A DNA stretch of 64,000 nucleotides from Sympetrum striolatum (Eukaryota; Arthropoda; Insecta; Odonata; Libellulidae). Every line of letters starts with the position of its first letter. Position 1 is the first letter of the stretch. The notes below the pieces were generated by a model. That model was not told the DNA's origin. It was given only the letters and a program-made list of their open reading frames with translations, and searched no databases. Both the position numbers and the translations under genes were made by a program. Positions 1 through 15,900 of this stretch are shown piece after piece. The stretch is from positions 86,261,152 to 86,325,151 of the forward strand of contig OX388350.1 of NCBI GenBank assembly GCA_947579665.1. Direction: 5' to 3'.

Positions 1-3000
1 AAATTTGCGATTTTTCAAATTTTCAAACGCTTATATCTCGCTTATTTGCAATGCTAGCGCAAAACGAATGCTTATTTAGTATCAACAATAATTATACCTA
101 CCACCAGAATTAATGGGGATCGATTTTGAGCAATTTTAAATTTGCGATTTTTCAAATTTTCAAACGCTTATATCTCGCTTATTTGCAATGCTAGCGCAAA
201 ACGAATGCTTATTTAGTATCAACAATAATTATACCTACCACCAGAATTAATGGGGATCGATTTTGAGCAATTTTAAATTTGCGATTTTTCAAATTTTCAA
301 ACGCTTATATCTCGCTTATTTGCAATGCTAGCGCAAAACGAATGCTTATTTAGTATCAAAAATAATTATACCTACCACCAGAATTAATAGGGATCGATTT
401 TGAGCAATTTTAAATTTGCGATTTTTCAAATTTTCAAACGCTTATATCTCGCTTATTTGCAATACTAGCGCAAAACGAATGCTTATTTAGTATCAACAAT
501 AATTATACCTACCACCAGAATTAATGGGGATCGATTTTGAGCAATTTTAAATTTGCGATTTTTCAAATTTTCAAACGCTTATATCTCGCTTATTTGCAAT
601 GCTAGCGCAAAACGAATGCTTATTTAGTATCAACAATAATTATACCTACCACCAGAATTAATGGGGATCGATTTTGAGCAATTTTAAATTTGCGATTTTT
701 CAAATTTTCTAAAACTTATATCTCGCTTATTTGCAATGCTAGCGCAAAACGAATGCTTATTTAGTATCAACAATAATTATACCTACCACCAGAATTAATG
801 GGGATCGATTTTGAGCAATTTTAAATTTGCAATTTTTCAAATTTTCAAACGCTTATATCTCGCTTATTTGCAATGCTAGCGCAAAACGAATGCTTATTTA
901 GTATCAACAGTAATTATACCTACCACCAGAATTAATGGGGATCGATTTTGAGCAATTTTAAATTTGCGATTTTTCAAATTTTCAAACGCTTATATCTCGC
1001 TTATTTGCAATGCTAGCGCAAAACGAATGCTTATTTAGTATCAACAATAATTATACCTACCACAAGAATTAATGGGGATCGATTTTGAGCAATTTTAAAT
1101 TTGCGATTTTTCAAATTTTCAAACGCTTATTTCTCGCTTATTTGCAATGCTAGCGCAAAACGAATGCATATTTACTATCAACAATAATTATACCTACCAC
1201 CAGAATTAATGGGGATCGATTTTGAGCAATTTTAAATTTGCGATTTTTCAAATTTTCAAACGCTTATATCTCGCTTATTTGCAATGCTAGCGCAAAACGA
1301 ATAGTTATTTAGTATCAACAATAATTATACCTACCACCAGAATTAATGGGAATCGATTTTGAGCAATTTTAAATTTGCGATTTTTCAAATTTTCAAACGC
1401 TTATATCTCGCTTATTTGCAATGCTAGCGCAAAACGAATGCTTATTTAGTATCAACAATAATTATACCTACCACCAGAATTAATGGGGATCGATTTTGAG
1501 CAATTTTAAATTTGCGATTTTTCAAATTTTCAAACGCTTATATCTCGCTTATTTGCAATGCTAGCGCAAAACGAATGCTTATTTAGTATCAACAATAATT
1601 ATACCTACCACCAGAATTAATGGGGATCGATTTTGAGCAATTTTAAATTTGCGATTTTTCAAATTTTCAAACGCTTATATCTCGCTTATTTGCAATGCTA
1701 GCGCAAAACGAATGCTTATTTAGTATCAACAATAATTATACCTACCACCAGAATTAATGGGGATCGATTTTGAGCAATTTTAAATTTGCGATTTTTCAAA
1801 TTTTCAAACGCTTATATCTCGCTTATTTGCAATGCTAGCGCAAAACGAATGCTTATTTAGTATCAACAATAATTATACCTACCACCAGAATTAATGGGGA
1901 TCGATTTTGAGCAATTTTAAATTTGCGATTTTTCAAATTTTCAAACGCTTATATCTCGCTTATTTGCAATGCTAGCGCAAAACGAATGCTTATTTAGTAT
2001 CAACAATAATTATACCTACCACCAGAATTAATGGGGATCGATTTTGAGCAATTTTAAATTTGCGATTTTTCAAATTTTCAAACGCTTATATCTCGCTTAT
2101 TTGCAATGCTAGCGCAAAACGAATGCTTATTTAGTATCAACAATAATTATACCTACCACCAGAATTAATGGGGATCGATTTTGAGCAATTTTAAATTTGC
2201 GATTTTTCAAATTTTCAAACGCTTATATCTCGCTTATTTGCAATGCTAGCGCAAAACGAATGCTTATTTAGTATGAACAATAATTATACCTACCACCAGA
2301 ATTAATGGGGATCGATTTTGAGCAATTTTAAATTTGCGATTTTTCATATTTTCAAACGCTTATATCTCGCTTATTTGCAATGCTAGCGCAAAACGAATGC
2401 TTATTAAGTATCAACAATAATTATACCTACCACCAGAATTAATGGGGATCGATTTTGAGCAATTTTAAATTTGCGATTTTTCAAATTTTCAAACGCTTAT
2501 ATCTCGCTTATTTGCAATGCTAGCGCAAAACGAATGCTTATTTAGTATCAACAATAATTATACCTACCACCAGAATTAATGGGGATCGATTTTGAGCAAT
2601 TTTAAATTTGCGATTTTTCAAATTTTCAAACGCTTATATCTCGCTTATTTGCAATGCTAGCGCAAAACGAATAGTTATTTAGTATCAACAATAATTATAC
2701 CTACCACCAGAATTAATGGGAATCGATTTTGAGCAATTTTAAATTTGCGATTTTTCAAATTTTCAAACGCTTATATCTCGCTTATTTGCAATGCTAGCGC
2801 AAAACGAATGCTTATTTAGTATCAACAATAATTATACCTACCACCAGAATTAATGGGGATCGATTTTGAGCAATTTTAAATTTGCGATTTTTCAAATTTT
2901 CAAACGCTTATATCTCGCTTATTTGCAATGCTAGCGCAAAACGAATGCTTATTTAGTATCAACAATAATTATACCTACCACCAGAATTAATGGGGATCGA

Positions 3001-3389
3001 TTTTGAGCAATTTTAAATTTGCGATTTTTCAAATTTTCAAACGCTTATATCTCGCTTATTTGCAATGCTAGCGCAAAACGAATGCTTATTTAGTATCAAC
3101 AATAATTATACCTACCACCAGAATTAATGGGGATCGATTTTGAGCAATTTTAATTTGCGATTTTTCAAATTTTCAAACGCTTATATCTCGCTTATTTGCA
3201 ATGCTAGCGCAAAACGAATGCTTATTTAGTATCAACAATAATTATACCTACGACCAGAATTAATAGGGATCGATTTTGAGCAATTTTAAATTTGCGATTT
3301 TTCAAATTTTCAAACGCTTATATCTCGCTTATTTGCAATGCTAGCGCAAAACGAATGCTAATTTAGTATCAACAATAATTATACCTACC

Positions 3390-6300
3390 ACCAGAAATAA
3401 TGGGGATCGATTTTAAACAATTTTAAATTTGCGATTTTTCAAATTTTCAAACGCTTATATCTCGCTTATTTGCAATGCTAGCGCAAAACGAATGCTTATT
3501 TAGTATCAACAATAATTATACCTACCACCAGAATTAATGGGGATCGATTTTGAGCAATTTTAAATTTGCGATTTTTCAAATTTTCAAACGCTTATATCTC
3601 GCTTATTTGCAATGCTAGCGCTAAACGAATGCTTATTTAGTATCAACAATAATTATACCTACCACCAGAATTAATGGGGATCGATTTTGAGCAATTTTAA
3701 ATTTGCGATTTTTCAAATTTTCAAACGCTTATATCTCGCTTATTTGCAATGCTAGCGCAAAACGAATGCTTATTTAGTATCAACAATAATTATACCTACC
3801 ACCAGAATTAATGGGGATCGATTTTGAGCAATTTTAAATTTGCGATTTTTCAAATTTTCAAACGCTTATATCTCGCTTATTTGCAATGCTAGCGCAAAAC
3901 GAATAGTTATTTAGTATCAACAATAATTATACCTACCACCAGAATTAATGGGAATCGATTTTGAGCAATTTTAAATTTGCGATTTTTCAAATTTTCAAAC
4001 GCTTATATCTCGCTTATTTGCAATGCTAGCGCAAAACGAATGCTTATTTAGTATCAACAATAATTATACCTACCACCAGAATTAATGGGGATCGATTTTG
4101 AGCAATTTTAAATTTGCGATTTTTCAAATTTTCAAACGCTTATATAACGCTTATTTGCAATGCTAGCGCAAAACGAATGCTTATTTAGTATCAACAATAA
4201 TTATACCTACCACCAGAATTAATGGGGATCGATTTTGAGCAATTTTAAATTTGCGATTTTTTAAATTTTCAAACGCTTATATCTCGCTTATTTGCAATGC
4301 TAGCGCAAAACGAATGCTTATTTAGTATCAACAATAATTATACCTACCACCAGAATTAATAGGGATCGATTTTGAGCAATTTTAAATTTGCGATTTTTCA
4401 AATTTTCAAACGCTTATATCTCGCTTATTTGCAATGCTAGCGCAAAACGAATGCTTATTTAGTATCAACAATAATTATACCTACCACCAGAATTAATGGG
4501 GATCGATTTTGAGCAATTTTAAATTTGCGATTTTTCAAATTTTCAAACGCTTATATCTCGCTTATTTGCAATGCTAGCGCAAAACGAATGCTTATTTAGT
4601 ATCAACAATAATTATACCTACCACCAGAATTAATGGGGATCGATTTTGAGCAATTTTAAATTTGCGATTTTTCAAATTTTCAAACGCTTATATCTCGCTT
4701 ATTTGCAATGCTAGCGCAAAACGAATGCTTATTTAGTATCAAAAATAATTATACCTACCACCAGAAATAATGGGGATCGATTTTAAACAATTTTAAATTT
4801 GCGATTTTTCAAATTTTCAAACGCTTATATCTCGCTTATTTGCAATGCTAGCGCAAAACGAATGCTTATTTAGTATCAACAATAATTATACCTACCACCA
4901 GAATTAATGGGGATAGATTTTGAGCAATTTTAAATTTGCGATTTTTCAAATTTTCAAACGCTTATATCTCGCTTATTTGCAATGCTAGCGCAAAACGAAT
5001 GCTTATTTAGTATCAACAATAATTATACCTACCACCAGAATTAATGGGGATCGATTTTGAGCAATTTTAAATTTGCGATTTTTCAAATTTTCAAACGCTT
5101 ATATCTCGCTTATTTGCAATGCTAGCGCAAAACGAATGCTTATTTAGTATCAACAATAATTATACCTACCACCAGAATTAATGGGGATCGATTTTGAGCA
5201 ATTTTAAATTTGCGATTTTTCAAATTTTCAAACGCTTATTTCTCGCTTATTTGCAATGCTAGCGCAAAACGAATGCTTATTTAGTATCAACAATAATTAT
5301 ACCTACCACCAGAATTAATGGGGATCGATTTTGAGCAATTTTAAATTTGCGATTTTTCAAATTTTCAAACGCTTATATCTCGCTTATTTGCAATGCTAGC
5401 GCAAAACGAATGCTTATTTAGTATCAACAATAATTATACCTACCACCAGAATTAATGGGGATCGATTTTGAGCAATTTTAAATTTGCGATTTTTCAAATT
5501 TTCAAACGCTTATATCTCGCTTATTTGCAATGCTAGCGCAAAACGAATGCTTATTTAGTATCAACAATACTTATACCTACCACCAGAATTAATGGGGATC
5601 GATTTTGAGCAATTTTAAATTTGCGATTTTTCAAATTTTCAAACGCTTATATCTCGCTTATTTGCAATGCTAGCGCAAAACGAATGCTTATTTAGTATCA
5701 ACAATAATTATACCTACCACCAGAATTAATGGGGATCGATTTTGAGCAATTTTCAATTTGCGATTTTTCAAATTTTCAAACGCTTATATCTCGCTTATTT
5801 GCAATGCTAGCGCAAAACGAATGCTAATTTAGTATCAACAATAATTATACCTACCACCAGAATTAATGGGGATCGATTTTGAGCAATTTTAAATTTGCGA
5901 TTTTTCAAATTTTCAAACGCTTATATCTCGCTTATTTGCAATGCTAGCGCAAAACGAATGCTTATTTAGTATCAACAATAATTATACCTACCACCAGAAT
6001 TAATGGGGATCGATTTTGAGCAATTTTAAATTTGCGATTTTTCAAATTTTCAAACGCTTATATCTCGCTTATTTGCAATGCTAGCGCAAAACGAATGCTT
6101 ATTTAGTATCAAAAATAATTATACCTACCACCAGAATTAATAAGGATCGATTTTGAGCAATTTTAAATTTGCGATTTTTCAAATTTTCACACGCTTATAT
6201 CTCGCTTATTTGCAATGCTAGCGCAAAACGAATGCTTATTTAGTATCAACAATAATTATACCTACCACCAGAATTAATAAGGATCGATTTTGAGCAATTT

Positions 6301-9300
6301 TAAATTTGCGATTTTTCAAATTTTCAAACGCTTATATCTCGCTTATTTGCAATGCTAGCGCAAAACGAATGCTTATTTAGTATCAACAATAATTATACCT
6401 ACCACCAGAATTAATGGGGATCGATTTTGAGCAATTTTAAATTTGCGATTTTTCAAATTTTCAAACGCTTATATCTCGCTTATTTGCAATGCTAGCGCAA
6501 AACGAATGCTTATTTAGTATCAACAATAATTATACCTACCACCAGAATTAATGGGGATCGATTTTGAGCAATTTTAAATTTGCGATTTTTCAAATTTTCA
6601 AACGCTTATATCTCGCTTATTTGCAATGCTAGCGCAAAACGAATAGTTATTTAGTATCAACAATAATTATACCTACCACCAGAATTAATGGGGATCGATT
6701 TTGAGCAATTTTAAATTTGCGATTTTTCAAATTTTCAAACGCTTATATCTCGCTTATTTGCAATGCTAGCGCAAAACGAATGCTTATTTAGTATCAACAA
6801 TAATTATACCTACCACCAGAATTAATGGGGATCGATTTTGAGCAATTTTAAATTTGCGATTTTTCAAATTTTCAAACGCTTATATCTCGCTTATTTGCAA
6901 TGCTAGCGCAAAACGAATGCTTATTTAGTATCAACAATAATTATACCTACCACCAGAAATAATGGGGATCGATTTTAAACAATTTTAAATTTGCGATTTT
7001 TCAAATTTTCAAACGCTTATATCTCGCTTATTTGCAATGCTAGCGCAAAACGAATGCTTATTTAGTATCAACAATAATTATACCTACCACCAGAATTAAT
7101 GGGGATCGATTTTGAGCAATTTTAAATTTGCGATTTTTCAAATTTTCAAACGCTTATATCTCGCTTATTTGCAATGCTAGCGCTAAACGAATGCTTATTT
7201 AGTATCAACAATAATTATACCTACCACCAGAATTAATGGGGATCGATTTTGAGCAATTTTAAATTTGCGATTTTTCAAATTTTCAAACGCTTATATCTCG
7301 CTTATTTGCAATGCTAGCGCAAAACGAATGCTTATTTAGTATCAACAATAATTATACCTACCACCAGAATTAATGGGGATCGATTTTGAGCAATTTTAAA
7401 TTTGCGATTTTTCAAATTTTCAAACGCTTATATCTCGCTTATTTGCAATGCTAGCGCAAAACGAATAGTTATTTAGTATCAACAATAATTATACCTACCA
7501 CCAGAATTAATGGGAATCGATTTTGAGCAATTTTAAATTTGCGATTTTTCAAATTTTCAAACGCTTATATCTCGCTTATTTGCAATGCTAGCGCAAAACG
7601 AATGCTTATTTAGTATCAACAATAATTATACCTACCACCAGAATTAATGGGGATCGATTTTGAGCAATTTTAAATTTGCGATTTTTCAAATTTTCAAACG
7701 CTTATATAACGCTTATTTGCAATGCTAGCGCAAAACGAATGCTTATTTAGTATCAACAATAATTATACCTACCACCAGAATTAATGGGGATCGATTTTGA
7801 GCAATTTTAAATTTGCGATTTTTTAAATTTTCAAACGCTTATATCTCGCTTATTTGCAATGCTAGCGCAAAACGAATGCTTATTTAGTATCAACAATAAT
7901 TATACCTACCACCAGAATTAATGGGGATCGATTTTGAGCAATTTTAAATTTGCGATTTTTCAAATTTTCAAACGCTTATATCTCGCTTATTTGCAATGCT
8001 AGCGCAAAACGAATGCTTATTTAGTATCAACAATAATTATACCTACCACCAGAATTAATGGGGATCGATTTTGAGCAATTTTAAATTTGCGATTTTTCAA
8101 ATTTTCAAACGCTTATATCTCGCTTATTTGCAATGCTAGCGCAAAACGAATGCTTATTTAGTATCAACAATAATTATACCTACCACCAGAATTAATGGGG
8201 ATCGATTTTGAGCAATTTTAAATTTGCGATTTTTCAAATTTTCAAACGCTTATATCTCGCTTATTTGCAATGCTAGCGCAAAACGAATGCTTATTTAGTA
8301 TCAAAAATAATTATACCTACCACCAGAAATAATGGGGATCGATTTTAAACAATTTTAAATTTGCGATTTTTCAAATTTTCAAACGCTTATATCTCGCTTA
8401 TTTGCAATGCTAGCGCAAAACAAATGCTTATTTAGTATCAACAATAATTATACCTACCACCAGAATTAATGGGGATCGATTTTGAGCAATTTTAAATTTG
8501 CGATTTTTCAAATTTTCAAACGCTTATATCTCGCTTATTTGCAATGCTAGCGCAAAACGAATGCTTATTTAGTATCAACAATAATTATACCTACCACCAG
8601 AATTAATGGGGATCGATTTTGAGCAATTTTAAATTTGCGATTTTTCAAATTTTCAAACGCTTATATCTCGCTTATTTGCAATGCTAGCGCAAAACGAATG
8701 CTTATTTAGTATCAACAATAATTATACCTACCACCAGAATTAATGGGGATCGATTTTGAGCAATTTTAAATTTGCGATTTTTCAAATTTTCAAACGCTTA
8801 TTTCTCGCTTATTTGCAATGCTAGCGCAAAACGAATGCTTATTTAGTATCAACAATAATTATACCTACCACCAGAATTAATGGGGATCGATTTTGAGCAA
8901 TTTTAAATTTGCGATTTTTCAAATTTTCAAACGCTTATATCTCGCTTATTTGCAATGCTAGCGCAAAACGAATGCTTATTTAGTATCAACAATAATTATA
9001 CCTACCACCAGAATTAATGGGGATCGATTTTGAGCAATTTTAAATTTGCGATTTTTCAAATTTTCAAACGCTTATATCTCGCTTATTTGCAATGCTAGCG
9101 CAAAACGAATGCTTATTTAGTATCAACAATACTTATACCTACCACCAGAATTAATGGGGATCGATTTTGAGCAATTTTAAATTTGCGATTTTTCAAATTT
9201 TCAAACGCTTATATCTCGCTTATTTGCAATGCTAGCGCAAAACGAATGCTTATTTAGTATCAACAATAATTATACCTACCACCAGAATTAATGGGGATCG

Positions 9301-11610
9301 ATTTTGAGCAATTTTCAATTTGCGATTTTTCAAATTTTCAAACGCTTATATCTCGCTTATTTGCAATGCTAGCGCAAAACGAATGCTAATTTAGTATCAA
9401 CAATAATTATACCTACCACCAGAATTAATGGGGATCGATTTTGAGCAATTTTAAATTTGCGATTTTTCAAATTTTCAAACGCTTATATCTCGCTTATTTG
9501 CAATGCTAGCGCAAAACGAATGCTTATTTAGTATCAACAATAATTATACCTACCACCAGAATTAATGGGGATCGATTTTGAGCAATTTTAAATTTGCGAT
9601 TTTTCAAATTTTCAAACGCTTATATCTCGCTTATTTGCAATGCTAGCGCAAAACGAATGCTTATTTAGTATCAAAAATAATTATACCTACCACCAGAATT
9701 AATAAGGATCGATTTTGAGCAATTTTAAATTTGCGATTTTTCAAATTTTCACACGCTTATATCTCGCTTATTTGCAATGCTAGCGCAAAACGAATGCTTA
9801 TTTAGTATCAACAATAATTATACCTACCACCAGAATTAATAAGGATCGATTTTGAGCAATTTTAAATTTGCGATTTTTCAAATTTTCAAACGCTTATATC
9901 TCGCTTATTTGCAATGCTAGCGCAAAACGAATGCTTATTTAGTATCAACAATAATTATACCTACCACCAGAATTAATGGGGATCGATTTTGAGCAATTTT
10001 AAATTTGCGATTTTTCAAATTTTCAAACGCTTATATCTCGCTTATTTGCAATGCTAGCGCAAAACGAATGCTTATTTAGTATCAACAATAATTATACCTA
10101 CCACCAGAATTAATGGGGATCGATTTTGAGCAATTTTAAATTTGCGATTTTTCAAATTTTCAAACGCTTATATCTCGCTTATTTGCAATGCTAGCGCAAA
10201 ACGAATAGTTATTTAGTATCAACAATAATTATACCTACCACCAGAATTAATGGGGATCGATTTTGAGCAATTTTAAATTTGCGATTTTTCAAATTTTCAA
10301 ACGCTTATATCTCGCTTATTTGCAATGCTAGCGCAAAACGAATGCTTATTTAGTATCAACAATAATTATACCTACCACCAGAATTAATGGGGATCGATTT
10401 TGAGCAATTTTAAATTTGCGATTTTTCAAATTTTCAAACGCTTATATCTCGCTTATTTGCAATGCTAGCGCAAAACGAATGCTTATTTAGTATCAACAAT
10501 ACTTATACCTACCACCAGAATTAATGGGGATCGATTTTGAGCAATTTTAAATTTGCGATTTTTCAAATTTTCAAACGCTTATATCTCGCTTATTTGCAAT
10601 GCTAGCGCAAAACGAATGCTTATTTAGTATCAACAATAATTATACCTACCACCAGAATTAATGGGGATCGATTTTGAGCAATTTTCAATTTGCGATTTTT
10701 CAAATTTTCAAACGCTTATATCTCGCTTATTTGCAATGCTAGCGCAAAACGAATGCTAATTTAGTATCAACAATAATTATACCTACCACCAGAATTAATG
10801 GGGATCGATTTTGAGCAATTTTAAATTTGCGATTTTTCAAATTTTCAAACGCTTATATCTCGCTTATTTGCAATGCCAGCGCAAAACGAATGCTTATTTA
10901 GTATCAACAATAATTATACCTACCACCAGAATTAATGGGGATCGATTTTGAGCAATTTTAAATTTGCGATTTTTCAAATTTTCAAACGCTTATATCTCGC
11001 TTATTTGCAATGCTAGCGCAAAACGAATGCTTATTTAGTATCAAAAATAATTATACCTACCACCAGAATTAATAAGGATCGATTTTGAGCAATTTTAAAT
11101 TTGCGATTTTTCAAATTTTCACACGCTTATATCTCGCTTATTTGCAATGCTAGCGCAAAACGAATGCTTATTTAGTATCAACAATAATTATACCTACCAC
11201 CAGAATTAATAAGGATCGATTTTGAGCAATTTTAAATTTGCGATTTTTCAAATTTTCAAACGCTTATATCTCGCTTATTTGCAATGCTAGCGCAAAACGA
11301 ATGCTTATTTAGTATCAACAATAATTATACCTACCACCAGAATTAATGGGGATCGATTTTGAGCAATTTTAAATTTGCGATTTTTCAAATTTTCAAACGC
11401 TTATATCTCGCTTATTTGCAATGCTAGCGCAAAACGAATGCTTATTTAGTATCAACAATAATTATACCTACCACCAGAATTAATGGGGATCGATTTTGAG
11501 CAATTTTAAATTTGCGATTTTTCAAATTTTCAAACGCTTATATCTCGCTTATTTGCAATGCTAGCGCAAAACGAATAGTTATTTAGTATCAACAATAATT
11601 ATACCTACCA
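3390..11610. repeat. Duplicated satellite blocks: 26-monomer and 10-monomer offsets
   Basis: Rare monomer variants recur in the same order at fixed distances. Markers at 3420, 3621, 4141, 4790, 5570 and 6141 reappear at 6982, 7183, 7703, 8352, 9132 and 9703, always 3562 bp later (26 x 137). The markers at 9132 and 9703 reappear at 10502 and 11073, 1370 bp later (10 x 137). Private changes, such as one at about 4915 and one at about 8421, are few, so the duplications look recent relative to monomer divergence. Confidence 0.9.
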
Positions 11611-12979
11611 CCAGAATTAATGGGGATCGATTTTGAGCAATTTTAAATTTGCGATTTTTCAAATTTTCAAACGCTTATATCTCGCTTATTTGCAATGCTA
11701 GCGCAAAACGAATAGTTATTTAGTATCAACAATAATTATACCTACCACCAGAATTAATGGGAATCGATTTTGAGCAATTTTAAATTTGCGATTTTTCAAA
11801 TTTTCAAACGCTTATATCTCGCTTATTTGCAATGCTAGCGCAAAACGAATGCTTATTTAGTATCAACAATAATTATACCTACCACCAGAATTAATGGGGA
11901 TCGATTTTGAGCAATTTTAAATTTGCGATTTTTCAAATTTTCAAACGCTTATATCTCGCTTATTTGCAATGCTAGCGCAAAACGAATGCTTATTTAGTAT
12001 CAACAATAATTATACCTACCACCAGAATTAATGGGGATCGATTTTGAGCAATTTTAAAATTGCGATTTTTCAAATTTTCAAACGCTTATATCTCGCTTAT
12101 TTGCAATGCTAGCGCAAAACGAATGCTTATTTAGTATCAACAATAATTATACCTACCACCAGAATTAATGGAGATCGATTTTGAGCAATTTTAAATTTGC
12201 GATTTTTCAAATTTTCAAACGCTTATATCTCGCTTATTTGCAATGCTAGCGCAAAACGAATGCTTATTTAGTATCAACAATAATTATACCTACCACAAGA
12301 ATTAATGTTGATCGATTTTGAGCAATTTTAAATTTGCGATTTTTCAAATTTTCAAACGCTTATATCTCGCTTATTTGCAATGCTAGCGCAAAACGAATGC
12401 TTATTTAGTATGAACAATAATTATACCTACCACCAGAATTAATGGGGATCGATTTTGAGCAATTTTAAATTTGCGATTTTTCAAATTTTCAAACGCTTAT
12501 ATCTCGCTTATTTGCAATGCTAGCGCAAAACGAATGCTTATTTAGTATCAACAATAATTATACCTACAACCAGAATTAATGGGGATCGATTTTGAGCAAT
12601 TTTAAATTTGCGATTTTTCAAATTTTCAAACGCTTATATCTCGCTTATTTGCAATGCTAGCGCAAAACGAATGCTTATTTAGTATCAACAATAATTATAC
12701 CTACCACCAGAATTAATGGGGATCGATTTTGAGCAATTTTAAATTTGCGATTTTTCAAATTTTCAAACGCTTATATCTCGCTTATTTGCAATGCTAGCGC
12801 AAAACGAATGCTTATTTAGTATCAACAATAATTATACCTACCACCAGAATTAATGGGGATCGATTTTGAGCAATTTTAAATTTGCGATTTTTCAAATTTT
12901 CAAACGCTTATATCTCGCTTATTTGCAATGCTAGCGCAAAACGAATGCTTATTTAGTATCAACAATAATTATACCTACC

Positions 12980-15900
12980 ACAAGAATTAATGTTGATCGA
13001 TTTTGAGCAATTTTAAATTTGCGATTTTTCAAATTTTCAAACGCTTATTTCTCGCTTATTTGCAATGCTAGCGCAAAACGAATGCTTATTTAGTATGAAC
13101 AATAATTATACCTACCACCAGAATTAATGGGGATCGATTTTGAGCAATTTTAAATTTGCGATTTTTCAAATTTTCAAACGCTTATATCTCGCTTATTTGC
13201 AATGCTAGCGCAAAACGAATGCTTATTTAGTATCAACAATAATTATACCTACCACCAGAATTAATGGGGATCGATTTTGAGCAATTTTAAATTTGCGATT
13301 TTTCAAATTTTCAAACGCTTATATCTCGCTTATTTGCAATGCTAGCGCAAAACGAATGCTTATTTAGTATCAACAATAATTATACCTACCACCAGAATTA
13401 ATATGGATCGATTTTGAGCAATTTTAAATTTGCGATTTTTCAAATTTTCAAACGCTTATATCTCGCTTATTTGCAATGCTAGCGCAAAACGAATGCTTAT
13501 TTAGTATCAACAATAATTATACCTACCACCAGAATTAATGGGGATCGATTTTGAGCAATTTTAAATTTGCGATTTTTCAAATTTTCAAACGCTTGAATCT
13601 CGCTTATTTGCAATGCTAGCGCAAAACGAATGCTTATTTAGTATCAACAATAATTATACCTACCACCAGAATTAATGGGGATCGATTTTGAGCAATTTTA
13701 AATTTGCGATTTTTCAAATTTTCAAACGCTTATATCTCGCTTATTTGCAATGCTAGCGCAAAACGAATGCTTATTTAGTATCAACAATAATTATACCTAC
13801 CACCAGAATTAATGGGGATCGATTTTGAGCAATTTTAAATTTGCGATTTTTCAAATTTTCAAACGCTTATATCTCGCTTATTTGCAATGCTAGCGCAAAA
13901 CGAATGCTTATTTAGTATCAACAATAATTATACCTACCACCAGAATTAATGGGGATCGATTTTGAGCAATTTTAAATTTGCGATTTTTCAAATTTTCAAA
14001 CGCTTATATCTCGCTTATTTGCAATGCTAGCGCAAAACGAATGCTTATTTAGTATCAACAATAATTATACCTACCACCAGAATTAATGGGGATCGATTTT
14101 GAGCAATTTTAAATTTGCGATTTTTCGAATTTTCAAACGCTTATATCTCGCTTATTTGCAATGCTAGCGCAAAACGAATGCTTATTTAGTATCAACAATA
14201 ATTATACCTACCACCAGAATTAATGGGGATCGATTTTGAGCAATTTTAAATTTGCGATTTTTCAAATTTTCAAACGCTTATATCTCGCTTATTTGCAATG
14301 CTAGCGCAAAACGAATGCTTATTTAGTATCAACAATAATTATACCTACCACCAGAATTAATGGGGATCGATTTTGAGCAATTTTAAATTTGCGATTTTTC
14401 AAATTTTCAAACGCTTATATCTCGCTTATTTGCAATGCTAGCGCAAAACGAATGCTTATTTAGTATCAAAAATAATTATACCTACCACCAGAATTAATGG
14501 GGATCGATTTTGAGCAATTTTAAATTTGCGATTTTTCAAATTTTCAAACGCTTATATCTCGCTTATTTGCAATGCTAGCGCAAAACGAATGCTTATTTAG
14601 TATCAACAATAATTATACCTACCACCAGAATTAATGGGGATCGATTTTGAGCAATTTTAAATTTGCGATTTTTCAAATTTTCAAACGCTTATATCTCGCT
14701 TATTTGCAATGCTAGCGCAAAACGAATGCTTATTTAGTATCAACAATAATTATACCTACCACCAGAATTAATGGGGATCGATTTTGAGCAATTTTAAATT
14801 TGCGATTTTTCAAATTTTCAAACGCTTATATCTCGCTTATTTGCAATGCTAGCGCAAAACGAATAGTTATTTAGTATCAACAATAATTATACCTACCACC
14901 AGAATTAATAGGGATCGATTTTGAGCAATTTTAAATTTGCGATTTTTCAAATTTTCAAACGCTTATATCTCGCTTATTTGCAATGCTAGCGCAAAACGAA
15001 TGCTTATTTAGTATCAACAATAATTATACCTACCACCAGAATTAATGGGGATCGATTTTGAGCAATTTTAAATTTGCGATTTTTCAAATTTTCAAACGCT
15101 TATATCTCGCTTATTTGCAATGCTAGCGCAAAACGAATGCTTATTTAGTATCAACAATAATTATACCTACCACCAGAATTAATGGGGATCGATTTTGAGC
15201 AATTTTAAATTTGCGATTTTTCAAATTTTCAAACGCTTATATCTCGCTTATTTGCAATGCTAGCGCAAAACGAATGCTTATTTAGTATCAACAATAATTA
15301 TACCTACCACAAGAATTAATGTTGATCGATTTTGAGCAATTTTAAATTTGCGATTTTTCAAATTTTCAAACGCTTATTTCTCGCTTATTTGCAATGCTAG
15401 CGCAAAACGAATGCTTATTTAGTATGAACAATAATTATACCTACCACCAGAATTAATGGGGATCGATTTTGAGCAATTTTAAATTTGCGATTTTTCAAAT
15501 TTTCAAACGCTTATATCTCGCTTATTTGCAATGCTAGCGCAAAACGAATGCTTATTTAGTATCAACAATAATTATACCTACCACCAGAATTAATGGGGAT
15601 CGATTTTGAGCAATTTTAAATTTGCGATTTTTCAAATTTTCAAACGCTTATATCTCGCTTATTTGCAATGCTAGCGCAAAACGAATGCTTATTTAGTATC
15701 AACAATAATTATACCTACCACCAGAATTAATATGGATCGATTTTGAGCAATTTTAAATTTGCGATTTTTCAAATTTTCAAACGCTTATATCTCGCTTATT
15801 TGCAATGCTAGCGCAAAACGAATGCTTATTTAGTATCAACAATAATTATACCTACCACCAGAATTAATGGGGATCGATTTTGAGCAATTTTAAATTTGCG

